A stretch of DNA of 64,000 nt from Microbacterium sp. nov. GSS16. Its GTDB lineage: Bacteria; Actinomycetota; Actinomycetes; Actinomycetales; Microbacteriaceae. The notes beneath the pieces were generated by a model. That model was not told where the DNA came from. It did no database searches and was given only the letters and a program-made list of their open reading frames with translations. The position numbers and the translations under genes were made by a program. Shown in pieces: positions 36,047 to 46,927 of this stretch; within the stretch, counting starts at the first letter, position 1, and every line of letters starts with the position of its first letter. The stretch spans positions 2,480,001 through 2,544,000 of the forward strand of contig NZ_CP116338.1 of NCBI RefSeq assembly GCF_028198145.1, in the 5' to 3' direction.

Positions 36047-36976
36047 TCAGTCGATGAGCGAGTCGACGTCGACGGGGTGCTCGGCCCATTCGATGTCGGG
36101 GTAGCGCTTGAACCACGACACCTGTCGCCGCGCGTAGCGGCGAGTGAGCGCCTGCGTCTCGGCGATCGCCTCATGCTGGGTCAGCTCGCCGCCCAGCTGC
36201 GCGAGCGCCTGCGCGTATCCGATCGCGCGTGACGCGGTGACGCCCCTCTCGATGCCGTCGGCGCGCAGGCGGTCGACCTCTTCGAGCATCCCGTCCTGCC
36301 ACATCCGCTCCACGCGCCGGTCGAGGCGCTCGACGAGCTGCTCTCGCGGCGTGTGGAGGCCGATGATCCGTGTCGCGGGATGCCACAGCTCGGGCTTCTC
36401 GGGCAGAGCCGCCCCGTGCGTCGCGCCGCCCTGCTCGATGACCTCGAGCGCGCGGACGATACGGCGTCCGTTCTTCGGATCGATCCGGGCGGCGGTCTCG
36501 GGATCGCGCGCGCGCAGCTGCTCGAACACCGCTCCGGCACCGTGCGCGTCGAGCTCAGCCTCGAGACGGGCTCTGACGGCGGCATCCCTCGGGGGGAAGC
36601 GGAAGTCGAAGATCACGCTCGAGACGTACAGTCCGGAGCCGCCGACGAGGATCGCATCGCCGCCGTGGGCGTGGATGGCTGCGATCGACTCTCGGGCGCG
36701 TGGCTGATACCAGGCGACCGCCGCCTCGTCGGCGACCTCGCGGACGTCGAACAGGTGGTGCGGGATGCCCCGCCGCTCGGCGACGGCGAGCTTAGCCGTG
36801 CCGATGTCCATGCCCCGATACAGCTGCATGGCATCGGCGTTGACGATCTCGGCCGGATTGCCGCGTGCGCGCAGCCGCTCGGCGAGGTCGAGAGCGAGCT
36901 CGCTCTTGCCGGTGCCCGTGGCGCCGACCACCGCCCAGAGCCGCGGGTGGCCTGGTCGCGCCGAGTGCGGGGTCAA
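36047..36976 (-). CDS. miaA: tRNA dimethylallyltransferase
   Basis: 309 residues; transfers dimethylallyl to A37 of UNN-reading tRNAs. P-loop [18 protein letters not shown], the conserved [20 protein letters not shown] and [16 protein letters not shown] are clear, with the C-terminal [14 protein letters not shown] block. I place the start at TTG 36976, which overlaps the miaB stop as TTGA; this gives a normal 16-residue lead before the P-loop. The product of MiaA is the substrate of MiaB. Confidence 0.92.
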   Translation of the reverse strand: MTPHSARPGHPRLWAVVGATGTGKSELALDLAERLRARGNPAEIVNADAMQLYRGMDIGTAKLAVAERRGIPHHLFDVREVADEAAVAWYQPRARESIAAIHAHGGDAILVGGSGLYVSSVIFDFRFPPRDAAVRARLEAELDAHGAGAVFEQLRARDPETAARIDPKNGRRIVRALEVIEQGGATHGAALPEKPELWHPATRIIGLHTPREQLVERLDRRVERMWQDGMLEEVDRLRADGIERGVTASRAIGYAQALAQLGGELTQHEAIAETQALTRRYARRQVSWFKRYPDIEWAEHPVDVDSLID

Positions 36977-38526
36977 GACCCCGCGGGGCGCAGGGTGGGC
37001 AGGCCCAGCGAGACGGCGCGCGGCGCACCCGACTCGCCAGCCGTGGCGGGAACCCCGCACGACGCGGCCTGCGCGCGGTCCCATGCGTCGCCGCCTCGGG
37101 TGCGGCGGATGCGCAGCGGCGCACCGGTCGGATCGTCGGCGAGGAGATGGAACGGCGCGCCGTGCGTGATCTTGACGGTGACGACGTCGCCGGGGCGCGG
37201 CAGCTCGGACCCCGACGTCACCTCGAAGTGCACCAGACGGTTGTCCTCTGCGCGACCGGTGAGGCGGTGCGTGGAGGCGTCCTTCTTGCCCTCGCCGACC
37301 GAGACCAGCACCTCGACTTCACGGCCGACCTGCTTCTGGTTCTCTTCCAGCGAGATCCGCTCCTGCAGCGCGATGAGGCGCTCGTAGCGCCGCTGCACCA
37401 CATCCTTGGGCACCTGGTTCGGCATGGTCGCGGCGGGCGTGCCCTCGCGGATGGAGTACTGGAACGTGAAGGCGCCTGAGAAGCGGGACTGCTCGACGAC
37501 GCGCATGGTGTCTTCGAAGTCCTCATCGGTCTCGCCGGGGAAGCCGACGATGATGTCGGTGGTGATGGCGGCGTGCGGGATGCGCTCGCGCACCTTCTCG
37601 ATGATGCCGAGGTAGCGCGAGCTGCGGTACGAGCGGCGCATCGCCTTGAGGACGCTGTCGCTGCCGGACTGCAACGGCATGTGCAGCTGCGGCATGACGC
37701 TGGGGGTCTCGGCCATTGCGTCGATGACGTCGTCGGTGAAGGCTGCGGGGTGCGGGCTGGTGAACCGGATGCGCTCGAGCCCCTCGATCTCGCCCGCCGC
37801 ACGCAGCAGCTTGCTGAACGCCTGGCGGTCGCCGAATTCGACGCCGTAGGAGTTGACGTTCTGCCCGAGCAGAGTGACCTCGATGGCCCCGTCTTCGACG
37901 AGCAGGCGGATCTCATTCAGGATGTCGCCGGGCCGGCGGTCCTTCTCCTTCCCGCGCAGGCTCGGCACGATGCAGAACGTACAGGTGTTGTTGCATCCGA
38001 CCGAGATCGACACCCAGCCGCTGTGCGCGGAGTCGCGCTTGGTGGGCAGGGTCGAGGGGAAGACCTCGAGCGACTCGAGGATCTCGAGCTCCGCCTCGCC
38101 GTTGTGGCGGGCGCGCTCGAGCAGCCCCGGCAGGGAGCCCATGTTGTGCGTGCCGAAGACGACGTCTACCCAGGGCGCCTTGTCGAGCACGGCCTGCTGA
38201 TCCATCTGCGCGAGGCACCCGCCGACGGCGATCTGCATGCCCTCGTGCTTGTCCTTCCGGGACTTCAGATGCCCGAGGGTGCCGTAGAGCTTGCCGGCGG
38301 CGTTGTCGCGGACGGCGCACGTGTTGATGATGACGATGTCGGCCTCGTCGCCGGCATCAGCCCGCACGTACCCTGCGCTCTCGAGCGAGCCGGAGAGACG
38401 CTCGGAGTCGTGCACGTTCATCTGGCAGCCGAAGGTGCGCAGCTCGTAGGAGCGACGGCGCCCATCGGCGGCGATCGCCGCGTCGGAGAGCGCGATGATC
38501 GTCGGTTCGGAGGAGAGAGAAGACAT
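36973..38526 (-). CDS. miaB: tRNA-2-methylthio-N6-dimethylallyladenosine synthase
   Basis: 517-residue radical-SAM methylthiotransferase. N-terminal cluster domain ([17 protein letters not shown], then [16 protein letters not shown] and VGGCLAQ), radical-SAM CxxxCxxC in [18 protein letters not shown], and a C-terminal TRAM domain (about 385-455). A short basic tail extends beyond. ATG 38526 lies nine bases after TAGAAT, so the leader would be only two or three bases. Confidence 0.96.
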   Translation of the reverse strand: MSSLSSEPTIIALSDAAIAADGRRRSYELRTFGCQMNVHDSERLSGSLESAGYVRADAGDEADIVIINTCAVRDNAAGKLYGTLGHLKSRKDKHEGMQIAVGGCLAQMDQQAVLDKAPWVDVVFGTHNMGSLPGLLERARHNGEAELEILESLEVFPSTLPTKRDSAHSGWVSISVGCNNTCTFCIVPSLRGKEKDRRPGDILNEIRLLVEDGAIEVTLLGQNVNSYGVEFGDRQAFSKLLRAAGEIEGLERIRFTSPHPAAFTDDVIDAMAETPSVMPQLHMPLQSGSDSVLKAMRRSYRSSRYLGIIEKVRERIPHAAITTDIIVGFPGETDEDFEDTMRVVEQSRFSGAFTFQYSIREGTPAATMPNQVPKDVVQRRYERLIALQERISLEENQKQVGREVEVLVSVGEGKKDASTHRLTGRAEDNRLVHFEVTSGSELPRPGDVVTVKITHGAPFHLLADDPTGAPLRIRRTRGGDAWDRAQAASCGVPATAGESGAPRAVSLGLPTLRPAGS

Positions 38527-38585
38527 GGTGCGTCCATTCTACGAGCCGCCCGGCCTGGTGGCTGAGCGGCCCGTAGAGCGGATGC

Positions 38586-39278
38586 TCAGTCGGAGTCGAC
38601 GAACCGGACGCCCGAGGGCCGCATGCCGGGGCGGGTCGCCGCACGACGCACGCCGACCTCGCTCAGAGCTGTGCGAGCGGCGTCCATCGCGACCGATCCG
38701 CCGTAGCCGCGACGGGCGAGCTGCCCGTGAAGCCGGCGCAGGGCGGTGTCGTACTCGAGGCGGCTCATGCCGGATGCCTTGCTGCGGGCGAACTCCAGTG
38801 CACGCTCGGCATCGTCGTCGGGCAGCTCTGCGAGTGCGTCGTCGACGATGTCGCGCGGGATGCCGCGCTGCGCGAGCGATCGAGCCAGGGCGATGCGGCC
38901 CTGTCCCTTTCGCTCGGAGCCCGAGGTCACCAGCAGCGACGCCAGCGTGTGATCGTCGAGATAGCTGCGGCGGAGGAACTCATCGATCACGTCTTCGATC
39001 GCGTCGCGATCGAGGCCGTTCTCGCGCAGAACCGATCGCGCTTCCGAGACCGACAGCTGCTTGGCGCGGAGCTTGCGCACCAGGGTCTCCTCGGCGCGCT
39101 GACGGATCTCGTCGGCGTCGGGTTCGACCGGCGCTGGCTCGTCATGGGCGTCGCCCGGATCGTCGAATCGCACGCCGGCCGGCGCGGGCGCGGCCCTCAC
39201 GGAGTCCGTGGCAGGGCCGACGCCACGCGCGCCACCGAAGAGCGGGATCACCGGCGCGAGCTTGTCAGCGGATGACAT
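38586..39278 (-). CDS. recX: recombination regulator RecX
   Basis: 230 residues: three tandem three-helix RecX repeats in the C-terminal 160 residues (AEETLVRKLRAKQLSVSEARSVLRENGL, in part EETLVRKLRAKQLSVSEAR), preceded by a proline/acidic linker. It modulates RecA filaments. The start ATG 39278 lies in the downstream copy of a 15-bp direct repeat; the upstream copy (39327-39313) gives an identical ATGTCATCCGCTGAC overlapping the recA stop but in another frame. Translation from recA mRNA may be reduced as a result. Confidence 0.92.
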   Translation of the reverse strand: MSSADKLAPVIPLFGGARGVGPATDSVRAAPAPAGVRFDDPGDAHDEPAPVEPDADEIRQRAEETLVRKLRAKQLSVSEARSVLRENGLDRDAIEDVIDEFLRRSYLDDHTLASLLVTSGSERKGQGRIALARSLAQRGIPRDIVDDALAELPDDDAERALEFARSKASGMSRLEYDTALRRLHGQLARRGYGGSVAMDAARTALSEVGVRRAATRPGMRPSGVRFVDSD

Positions 39279-39326
39279 GACTCACCACGGTTGTTGAGCG
39301 ACGTCGAAACACGTCAGCGGATGACA

Positions 39327-39327
<1 letters not shown>
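39264..39327. repeat. 15-bp direct repeat flanking a short insert in the recA-recX gap
   Basis: GTCAGCGGATGACAT occurs at 39264-39278 and 39313-39327. The 34 bases between include GTTGTTGAGCGACGTCGAAA, resembling the REP-like motif at 12457. Looks like an insertion with target duplication at the recX start. Confidence 0.75.
39265..39327 (-). CDS. overlapping 20-codon ORF created by the duplication
   Basis: ATG 39327 overlaps the recA stop as TGATG and reads MSSADVFRRRSTTVVSHVIR before TGA at 39267-39265. Its first five codons equal those of recX. It ends inside the recX start region, out of frame. Possibly a leader that reinitiates recX; possibly untranslated. Confidence 0.4.
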
Positions 39328-40370
<1,043 letters not shown>

Positions 40371-40568
40371 GACGTGCTCCTCTGTATCTCGAAGTTCTGC
40401 CGCCTGTAGGCTGTCGCGGCCGTTCCGGATGGAGTGACTCTGCGACAAGGCGTATGGCTCAGTGCCACATCCCTCACCGTACGAGCAGCCACCGACATTG
40501 GATCGGCGACAGCGTCTGATGTGGAGAAGATGACCTCAAGACCACTTGTGCAGAACACTACGCGGACA

Positions 40569-40584
40569 TCGAACACATCTTCGA
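40569..40584. promoter_or_regulatory. SOS (LexA) box upstream of recA
   Basis: TCGAACACATCTTCGA differs at one position from the actinobacterial LexA consensus TCGAAC-N4-GTTCGA. On the minus strand a TAGTGT hexamer (40560-40555) follows, so LexA would sit over the -35. The transcript would have a leader of about 180 nt before recA. Confidence 0.75.
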
Positions 40585-40616
40585 CGACACGCCGAAAGCG
40601 AACCGCGGAGTTTCGT

Positions 40617-40838
40617 TCAGCGCTCGCGGGGATCCAGGCGCCCGACGCCGTAGCGACGCGTCGCGGGAACGTCGGTCTCGTCGCACAGCGCGAGCCAGAT
40701 GTCGCGCGGGGGAACACCGGCATCCAGCGCCTCGCGCGCCGTCCTGCCGAGCGACCCGAGGATCAGGTCGTGCACAAGAGAGTCCGCGCGGCCGCCGAAC
40801 TCATCGGCGACCGCGCGGAGGAACTCGCTTCGTCTCAT
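40617..40838 (-). CDS. DUF3046 protein
   Basis: 73 residues matching the small DUF3046 family that sits beside recA in actinobacteria: N-terminal MRRSEFLRAVADEFG, then a helical middle and a conserved WLALCDETDVP near the end. Its start 16 bases after clgR implies co-transcription. Function unknown. Confidence 0.85.
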   Translation of the reverse strand: MRRSEFLRAVADEFGGRADSLVHDLILGSLGRTAREALDAGVPPRDIWLALCDETDVPATRRYGVGRLDPRER

Positions 40839-40854
40839 GGGAGTCGCTGCAGCG

Positions 40855-41163
40855 TCAGTGCAGCGACAGCTCGGGCTCGACCTCGGCGACGAGGTCGTCT
40901 GGCACCACATCCGGGAACGGGCTGAGGCCCTCGAGCACGGAGATGCGGTCACCCACTTCGCGCATGATCGTCGAGATCGGCACATCGAGCGCTTCGGCGA
41001 CCGATGCGAGGATCTCGCTCGACGCCTCCTTCTGACCGCGCTCGACCTCGCTCAGGTAGCCGAGGGCCACTGAGGCCTTGCTCGCGACCTGTCGCAGGGT
41101 GCGCCCCTTCTGCAGGCGGAAGTCCCGCAGCACATCGCCGATTTCCTGTCTGACGAGGATCAT
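40855..41163 (-). CDS. clgR: Xre/Cro-type regulator ClgR
   Basis: 102 residues with an Xre helix-turn-helix (about 7-62: LRDFRLQKGRTLRQVASKASVALGYLSEVERG, quoted in part LRQVASKASVALGYLSEVERG is the core) and an acidic tail. In actinobacteria ClgR activates clpP and clpC and is itself a Clp substrate; the position after cinA/pgsA is diagnostic. ATG 41163 has GGAGG; a TAGACT hexamer at 41220-41215 probably drives it. Confidence 0.9.
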   Translation of the reverse strand: MILVRQEIGDVLRDFRLQKGRTLRQVASKASVALGYLSEVERGQKEASSEILASVAEALDVPISTIMREVGDRISVLEGLSPFPDVVPDDLVAEVEPELSLH

Positions 41164-41316
41164 CGGAACCTCCTCTCCTTCGCGCCACCCGGAACCTGCT
41201 CCGAGGGGATCGCCAGTCTAACCCGACCGGGTGTCGTTGAATCTACTGTTTCTCGCTGTGTTTGAGTTGTGAGTGAACGACTTGTCACACAGGGAGGAAC
41301 GCCGGCGCGCGAGGCG

Positions 41317-41799
41317 CTATTCCCGCACGGCGTCCAGCGCCGCCGCGATGGCCGCCGCGGTCGCCTGGGCGCGGATCTCGGCGCGCGTCCCCATGAACAG
41401 ATGCGGGATGCTCCATGCGCCCGTCGGGGTGACGACGCCGATGTGCACGGTGCCCACCGGCTGGCCGTCGGGCGAGTCGGGCCCGGCGATGCCCGTGGTC
41501 GCGATGCCGACGTCCGCGGGGCGCGCATCGACGGCCATAGCCCGCCGCACGCCCTCGGCCATCTGCACGGCGACGTCCGGATGCACCGCACCATGCTCGA
41601 CGAGCAGACCGGCGTCCACGCCGAGCAGGGTGTGTTTGACCGGCGTGGCATAGGCGACCACGCCGCCCAGCAGCGTCGCGGACGCACCGGGGACCGACAC
41701 GATCTCGGAGGCGACTGCTCCGCCGGTGAGCGACTCGGCCACGCCCAGCGTCCAGCCGCGCTCGCGCAGAGCGGCGACCAGCAGCTCGGCGTCGGTCAT
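41317..41799 (-). CDS. cinA: CinA C-terminal domain, nicotinamide-nucleotide amidohydrolase
   Basis: 160 residues, only the amidase (PncC-like) half: GVAESLTGGAVASEIVSVPGAS, GGVVAYATPVKH and ATTGIAGPDSPDGQPVGTVHIG. Deamidates NMN to nicotinate mononucleotide in salvage of NAD. Stand-alone C-terminal forms are usual in this group. ATG 41799 overlaps the pgsA stop as ATGA. Confidence 0.92.
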   Translation of the reverse strand: MTDAELLVAALRERGWTLGVAESLTGGAVASEIVSVPGASATLLGGVVAYATPVKHTLLGVDAGLLVEHGAVHPDVAVQMAEGVRRAMAVDARPADVGIATTGIAGPDSPDGQPVGTVHIGVVTPTGAWSIPHLFMGTRAEIRAQATAAAIAAALDAVRE

Positions 41800-42371
41800 C
41801 CGGCCCTCCGACGACCGCGCACCTGTGCCACGACGTAGTCGATGCCGCTCGCGACGGTGAGCACGAGCGCCAGGATCATCAGCACCTGCGTGACCACGAC
41901 CCAGGCCGTCTGACCGACCAGGCCGTGCAGCGGCAGCAGCGCCCAGCTCAGGGCGATGCCCTGGACGACGGTCTTGATCTTTCCCATCCAGGCCGCGGCG
42001 ACCACGTGCTCGTGCACGAGAGTGAAGCGGTGGATGGTGATCGCCCACTCCCTGATCAGGATCACGACGATGATCCACCAGGGAACCTCGCCGAGGATCG
42101 CCAGCCCGAGGAAGCCCGCACCTGTCAGCAGCTTGTCTGCGATCGGGTCCCACAGCTTGCCGAAGTCGCTGACGATGTCGTACCTGCGGGCGAGGTAGCC
42201 GTCGACCCAGTCGGTCGATATGGCCAGCACGAACAGCACGGCGGCCACCCAGCGCATGACGATGTCGTCGGCGCCGAATGTGCCTGCAATGAGCAGGAGC
42301 ACGAAGAAGACGACCGCGAGAGGGATGCGCGCGACCGTGATCGCGTTGGGGAGCTGCCGGGGAATCGCCAT
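41796..42371 (-). CDS. pgsA: CDP-diacylglycerol-glycerol-3-phosphate 3-phosphatidyltransferase
   Basis: 191-residue integral membrane enzyme of phosphatidylglycerol synthesis. The CDP-alcohol phosphotransferase motif runs DWVDGYLARRY..FGKLWDPIADK, with all acidic residues kept. Five or six hydrophobic helices. ATG 42371 shares one base with the ftsK stop (TGATG), indicating translational coupling. Adjacent cinA and clgR match the usual order. Confidence 0.93.
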   Translation of the reverse strand: MAIPRQLPNAITVARIPLAVVFFVLLLIAGTFGADDIVMRWVAAVLFVLAISTDWVDGYLARRYDIVSDFGKLWDPIADKLLTGAGFLGLAILGEVPWWIIVVILIREWAITIHRFTLVHEHVVAAAWMGKIKTVVQGIALSWALLPLHGLVGQTAWVVVTQVLMILALVLTVASGIDYVVAQVRGRRRAG

Positions 42372-45130
42372 CAGTCGCGCCCCGTCAGGCCCCAGGCGTC
42401 CTCGTCGCCGTCGTCATCACTCTCCACCACCGGCAGCCCTTCGAACTGCCGGGCCACCGGGTCGTGGCCGTACTGGTCGGCGGAGGCGGACGCGCTCGCG
42501 GCCGGCGCGGCCGGCGCGGCCGGTGCCGGCGCGTCCTCGCCGCGCAGCTTCGCGAGCACACCGGGAAGCTGCTCGGATGTCACCAGCACATCGCGGGCCT
42601 TGGATCCCTCGGATGGGCCGACGATCTCGCGCGACTCGAGCAGATCCATGAGACGACCGGCCTTCGCGAAGCCGACGCGCAGCTTGCGCTGCAGCATCGA
42701 GGTCGAGCCGAACTGCGACGACACGATCAGCTCGGCGGCGGCGAGCAGCAGCTCGAGGTCGTCGCCGATGTCCTCGTCGACCTCCTTCTTGCGCGCCTCG
42801 GCAGACTCCTGCACGTCGGGCCGGTACTCCGGGCGCGCCTGCTGAGTGACGTGCTTGACGACCGCCGAGATCTCGGCCTCGTCGACCCAGGCGCCCTGCA
42901 GACGGAACGGCTTCGACGAGCCCATCGGCGAGAAGAGCGCGTCTCCCTGGCCGATGAGCTTGTCAGCACCCGGTGCGTCGAGGATGACCCGGCTGTCGGT
43001 CACGCTCGTCACGGCGAACGCGAGTCTGGAGGGCACGTTCGCCTTGATCAGGCCCGTGACCACGTCGACGCTGGGGCGCTGCGTGGCGAGCACGAGGTGG
43101 ATGCCAGACGCGCGGGCCAGCTGCGTGATGCGCACGATCGAGTCCTCGACGTCACGCGGGGCGACCATCATCAGATCGGCCAGCTCGTCGACCACGACCA
43201 GCAGGTACGGATAGGGCTTGAGCACGCGCTCGCTGCCCGGCGGAACCTGCACCTCGCCGGCGCGGACGGCCTTGTTGAAGTCGTCGATGTGGCGGTACCC
43301 GAACGACGCCAGATCGTCGTAGCGCATGTCCATCTCCTTCACGACCCACTGCAGCGCTTCCGCCGCCTTCTTGGGGTTCGTGATGATGGGCGTGATCAGG
43401 TGCGGCACACCGGCGTAGCTGGTCAGCTCCACCCGCTTGGGGTCGATCAGCACCATGCGCACATCGGCGGGGCGGGCTCGCATGAGCAGGCTCGTGATCA
43501 TCGAGTTCACGAAGCTGGACTTTCCCGACCCCGTCGAACCGGCCACGAGCAGGTGCGGCATCTTGGCCAGGTTCGCCACGACGATGTTGCCGCCCACGTC
43601 CTTGCCGACGCCGATGGTCAGCGGATGCGTGCTCTTCTGCGCGGCGCTCGAACGCAGCACGTCGCCGAGCGCGACGGTCTCCTTGTCGACGTTGGGGATC
43701 TCGATGCCGATGGCGCTCTTGCCGGGGATGGGCGACAGGATGCGCACGTCGTTCGATGCGACCGCGTAGGCGAAGTTGTTGCTCAGCTGAAGGATCTTCT
43801 CGACCTTGACGCCGTGACCGACCTCGACCTCGTACTGCGTGACCGTCGGTCCGCGTGAGAAGCCGGTGACCTTGGCGTCGACCTTGAACTGCTCGAGCAC
43901 GCTGGTGATCTGCTCGATCGTGCGGTCGGTGGCGTCCGAGCGCACCACCGGCGGCGGTCCCGACTTAAGCACCGCCGTCGAGGGCAGCACGTACGGAGCC
44001 GCTGGCGCCTGCAGCCCCTTCTCCCCCGGTCCGTCGGTCCCGAAGCCGTCGAGCCCTGGCAGCTCACCGGTGGATCCGGAGTCGTCGAGCAGCGCGGTCG
44101 TGTTCTGCTCACCGAGCATCCCGGTGAGGGCGCTGACGTCGGAGAGCACCTCGGTCGCTGCATCCGCCCCGCCGTGCGCGGGCTCGTCGTCGACGATGAC
44201 CGCCTGGTCGTACGCGGTCTTCTGGGCGGGCTCGTCGAAGAGAGCCGTGATGGCCTGGGAGTCGACGTCGTCGTCCGGCGTCTCCTCCCGCCCGCTCTTG
44301 TTGCGGCGCCACCACGGCAGCGCGTCGTCGTTCTCCGCGTCGTCAGCGGCGCCCGCCTCCTCGGCGGTCTGGCGCAGGGGGCGCTCGGCGCCGAACATCC
44401 ACGCGTACAGATCGCCCAGTCGCTCGCCGATGCGGTTCGGCGGCGTCTTGGTGAGGATCAGGATGCTGAGGACGGCCAGCATCGCGAGGACGATGTACGC
44501 GACGGCCGGGGTCAGGAAGGCCAGCGGCTCACCGAGCATCCAGCCGAAGAGGCCACCGGCGGCGCTGAGCTCGGGCATGCCGTCGCGCGGCTGCGGCCGG
44601 ACGATCGCGCCGGTCGCCCCGGTCGTGCCCGATGCGACGTGCAGGATGCCGGCGAGCGAGAGCACGAAGAGCCCGAAGCCGATCCCGATCCGGCCGTTGT
44701 CGTGCACCGACGACGGATGCCGGAACAGCCAGCCCGCGAGAAGAAGCAGCAGCACGGGAAGCACGAACGCGACCCGGCCGACCAGCAGCCCCCAGGTGAA
44801 GGCGCTGACGTTCTGCGCGATCACGTCGCCGATGAAGAACCACTCGACCACGCCGCCGACGATGGCGAAGAGCACCAGCAGCAGCGGGAAGCCGTCGCGC
44901 CGCTGGTCCTTCTCGAGGTTCTCGGGTCCGAACGCGCGGAACAGACCGCCCACGCCGTGCGCGAGCCCCAGCCACATGCGCACCCCGAGCGGCGGCCGCT
45001 CGGCGTCGTCGATGTACTTCTTCGGAGCCGGAGCGGCTTTCGCGCTCGATCGGGCCGTCGTCTGCCGCTTCGGGCGAGACGAGCTCGCGCTCTCGGACGC
45101 GCGCTCGGACTTGGTGGTGCTCCTGGCCAT
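42371..45130 (-). CDS. ftsK: DNA translocase FtsK/SpoIIIE
   Basis: 919 residues. Four N-terminal membrane helices (about 75-240), a long acidic linker (about 260-430), then the motor: Walker [17 protein letters not shown], Walker [14 protein letters not shown] and [18 protein letters not shown]. The C-terminal gamma winged helix ([22 protein letters not shown]) reads KOPS-type sequences. It clears chromosome DNA from the division septum. ATG 45130 follows TACCGT by seven bases, which supports this start over one ten codons upstream. Confidence 0.95.
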   Translation of the reverse strand: MARSTTKSERASESASSSRPKRQTTARSSAKAAPAPKKYIDDAERPPLGVRMWLGLAHGVGGLFRAFGPENLEKDQRRDGFPLLLVLFAIVGGVVEWFFIGDVIAQNVSAFTWGLLVGRVAFVLPVLLLLLAGWLFRHPSSVHDNGRIGIGFGLFVLSLAGILHVASGTTGATGAIVRPQPRDGMPELSAAGGLFGWMLGEPLAFLTPAVAYIVLAMLAVLSILILTKTPPNRIGERLGDLYAWMFGAERPLRQTAEEAGAADDAENDDALPWWRRNKSGREETPDDDVDSQAITALFDEPAQKTAYDQAVIVDDEPAHGGADAATEVLSDVSALTGMLGEQNTTALLDDSGSTGELPGLDGFGTDGPGEKGLQAPAAPYVLPSTAVLKSGPPPVVRSDATDRTIEQITSVLEQFKVDAKVTGFSRGPTVTQYEVEVGHGVKVEKILQLSNNFAYAVASNDVRILSPIPGKSAIGIEIPNVDKETVALGDVLRSSAAQKSTHPLTIGVGKDVGGNIVVANLAKMPHLLVAGSTGSGKSSFVNSMITSLLMRARPADVRMVLIDPKRVELTSYAGVPHLITPIITNPKKAAEALQWVVKEMDMRYDDLASFGYRHIDDFNKAVRAGEVQVPPGSERVLKPYPYLLVVVDELADLMMVAPRDVEDSIVRITQLARASGIHLVLATQRPSVDVVTGLIKANVPSRLAFAVTSVTDSRVILDAPGADKLIGQGDALFSPMGSSKPFRLQGAWVDEAEISAVVKHVTQQARPEYRPDVQESAEARKKEVDEDIGDDLELLLAAAELIVSSQFGSTSMLQRKLRVGFAKAGRLMDLLESREIVGPSEGSKARDVLVTSEQLPGVLAKLRGEDAPAPAAPAAPAASASASADQYGHDPVARQFEGLPVVESDDDGDEDAWGLTGRD

Positions 45131-45190
45131 GTCATCCACGGTACGGCCGACGGCGGACAACGGCCCGCAGTGACGCGGCTTTGCGCGGTA

Positions 45191-46867
45191 TCAGGCCTCG
45201 ATCACGAGGGGCACGATCATCGGGCGGCGGCGCAGCTTCTGGTTGACCCAGCGACCGATCGTGCGACGGATGATCTGCGAGAGCGCGTGGTTGTCGCGCA
45301 CGCCGTTGCTCGCCGCCTCTTCGAGGGCGGCGACGATCTTCGGCGTGATGTCGTCGAACACGCGGTCTTCCTCCGCGACGCCGCGCGCATGGATCTCGGG
45401 GCCCGAGATGATGCGTCCGGTCGAGGAGTCCACGACGACGATGACGGAGACGAAGCCCTCTTCGCCGAGGATCCGGCGATCCTTCAGGTCTGCGTCGGTG
45501 ATGCCGCCGACCGTCGATCCGTCGACGTACACGAAGCCGATGTCGAGCTGCCCCGCGACCCGCGCCTCGCCGTCGCGGAGGTCGATGATGGTGCCGTTGC
45601 CCCCGACGATCGTGCGCTCCTCGGGGATGCCGGTGTCCTGCGCGAGCTTGGCGTTCGCGATCAGGTGGCGGTACTCACCGTGCACGGGCAGCACGTTCTT
45701 CGGCTTCAGGATGTTGTAGCAGTAGATCAGCTCACCGGCCGCAGCGTGTCCCGAGACGTGCACCTTCGCGTTGGCCTTGTGCACGACGTCGGCGCCGAGC
45801 TTGGTGAGCCCGTCGATGACGCGGTAGACGGCGTTCTCGTTGCCCGGGATCAGGCTCGAGGCGAGGATGACGGTGTCGCCCTCACCGGGCTCGATCGCGT
45901 GGTCGAGATTCGCCATGCGGCTGAGCACGGCCATCGGCTCACCCTGCGAGCCGGTGGACATGTAGACGATCCTGTCGTCGGGCAGGTCGCGCGCCTTCTT
46001 GTAGTCGATCAGCACGTTCGCGGGCACCTTGAGGTACCCCAGCTGCTCGGCGATCGTCATGTTGCGCACCATGCTGCGGCCGAGGAAGGCGACGCGACGC
46101 CCGTGCGCGTGCGCGGCGTCGATGACCTGCTGCACGCGGTGCACGTGGCTGGAGAAGCTGGCGACGATGACGCGGCGGCGCGCCTTGCCGATCACCTGCT
46201 CGAGCACGGGGCCGATGGAGCGCTCGGTCGGTGTGAAGCCGGGCACGTCGGCGTTCGTGGAATCGACGAGGAACAGGTCGACGCCCTCCTCGCCGAGACG
46301 CGCGAAGGCGCGCAGATCGGTGATCCGTCCGTCGAGCGGCAGCTGGTCCATCTTGAAGTCGCCGGTCGCCAGCGCGAGGCCGGCAGGGGTGCGGATGGCG
46401 ACGGCGAGGGCATCCGGGATCGAATGGTTGACCGCGACGAACTCGAGGTCGAACGGCCCGACCCTCTCTTCCTGGCCCTCCTTCACCGTGAGCGTGAAGG
46501 GCTTGATCCGGTGCTCTTTGAGCTTCGCCTCGACGAGCGCGAGCGTCAGCCCCGATCCGATCAGCGGGATGTCCTGCTTCAAACGCAGCAGGTACGGCAC
46601 CGCGCCGATGTGGTCTTCGTGGCCGTGGGTCAGCACGACGCCGACCACGTCGTCGAGGCGATGCTTGATCGGCTCGAAGTCCGGCAGGATCAGGTCGACG
46701 CCCGGCTGGTGCTCTTCAGGGAAGAGCACGCCGCAGTCGACGATGAGGATCTTGCCCTCGTACTCGAACGTGGTCATGTTGCGACCGACCTCGCCCAGAC
46801 CGCCCAGCGGGGTGACCCGCAGCGTTCCGGGGGCGAGCGGCTCGGGGTCGGCGAGGGGGAAGGTCAT
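45191..46867 (-). CDS. rnj: ribonuclease J
   Basis: 558-residue metallo-beta-lactamase/beta-CASP nuclease with 5'-to-3' exo- and endonuclease activity. Zinc motif LTHGHEDHIGAVPYLL, further motifs ATGDFKMDQ and the beta-CASP SSHVHRVQQV region, then MSTGSQGEPMAVLSRMA and SGHAAAGELIYCYNI. Downstream of dapA on the same strand, as in most actinobacteria. GAGGAG-type site precedes ATG 46867. Confidence 0.95.
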   Translation of the reverse strand: MTFPLADPEPLAPGTLRVTPLGGLGEVGRNMTTFEYEGKILIVDCGVLFPEEHQPGVDLILPDFEPIKHRLDDVVGVVLTHGHEDHIGAVPYLLRLKQDIPLIGSGLTLALVEAKLKEHRIKPFTLTVKEGQEERVGPFDLEFVAVNHSIPDALAVAIRTPAGLALATGDFKMDQLPLDGRITDLRAFARLGEEGVDLFLVDSTNADVPGFTPTERSIGPVLEQVIGKARRRVIVASFSSHVHRVQQVIDAAHAHGRRVAFLGRSMVRNMTIAEQLGYLKVPANVLIDYKKARDLPDDRIVYMSTGSQGEPMAVLSRMANLDHAIEPGEGDTVILASSLIPGNENAVYRVIDGLTKLGADVVHKANAKVHVSGHAAAGELIYCYNILKPKNVLPVHGEYRHLIANAKLAQDTGIPEERTIVGGNGTIIDLRDGEARVAGQLDIGFVYVDGSTVGGITDADLKDRRILGEEGFVSVIVVVDSSTGRIISGPEIHARGVAEEDRVFDDITPKIVAALEEAASNGVRDNHALSQIIRRTIGRWVNQKLRRRPMIVPLVIEA

Positions 46868-46927
46868 TCGGTCTCCTCAAGCGGGCGTGTGAGGCCCGGT
46901 CATGTCGGTGTCAGCGCGCAATCGCGC

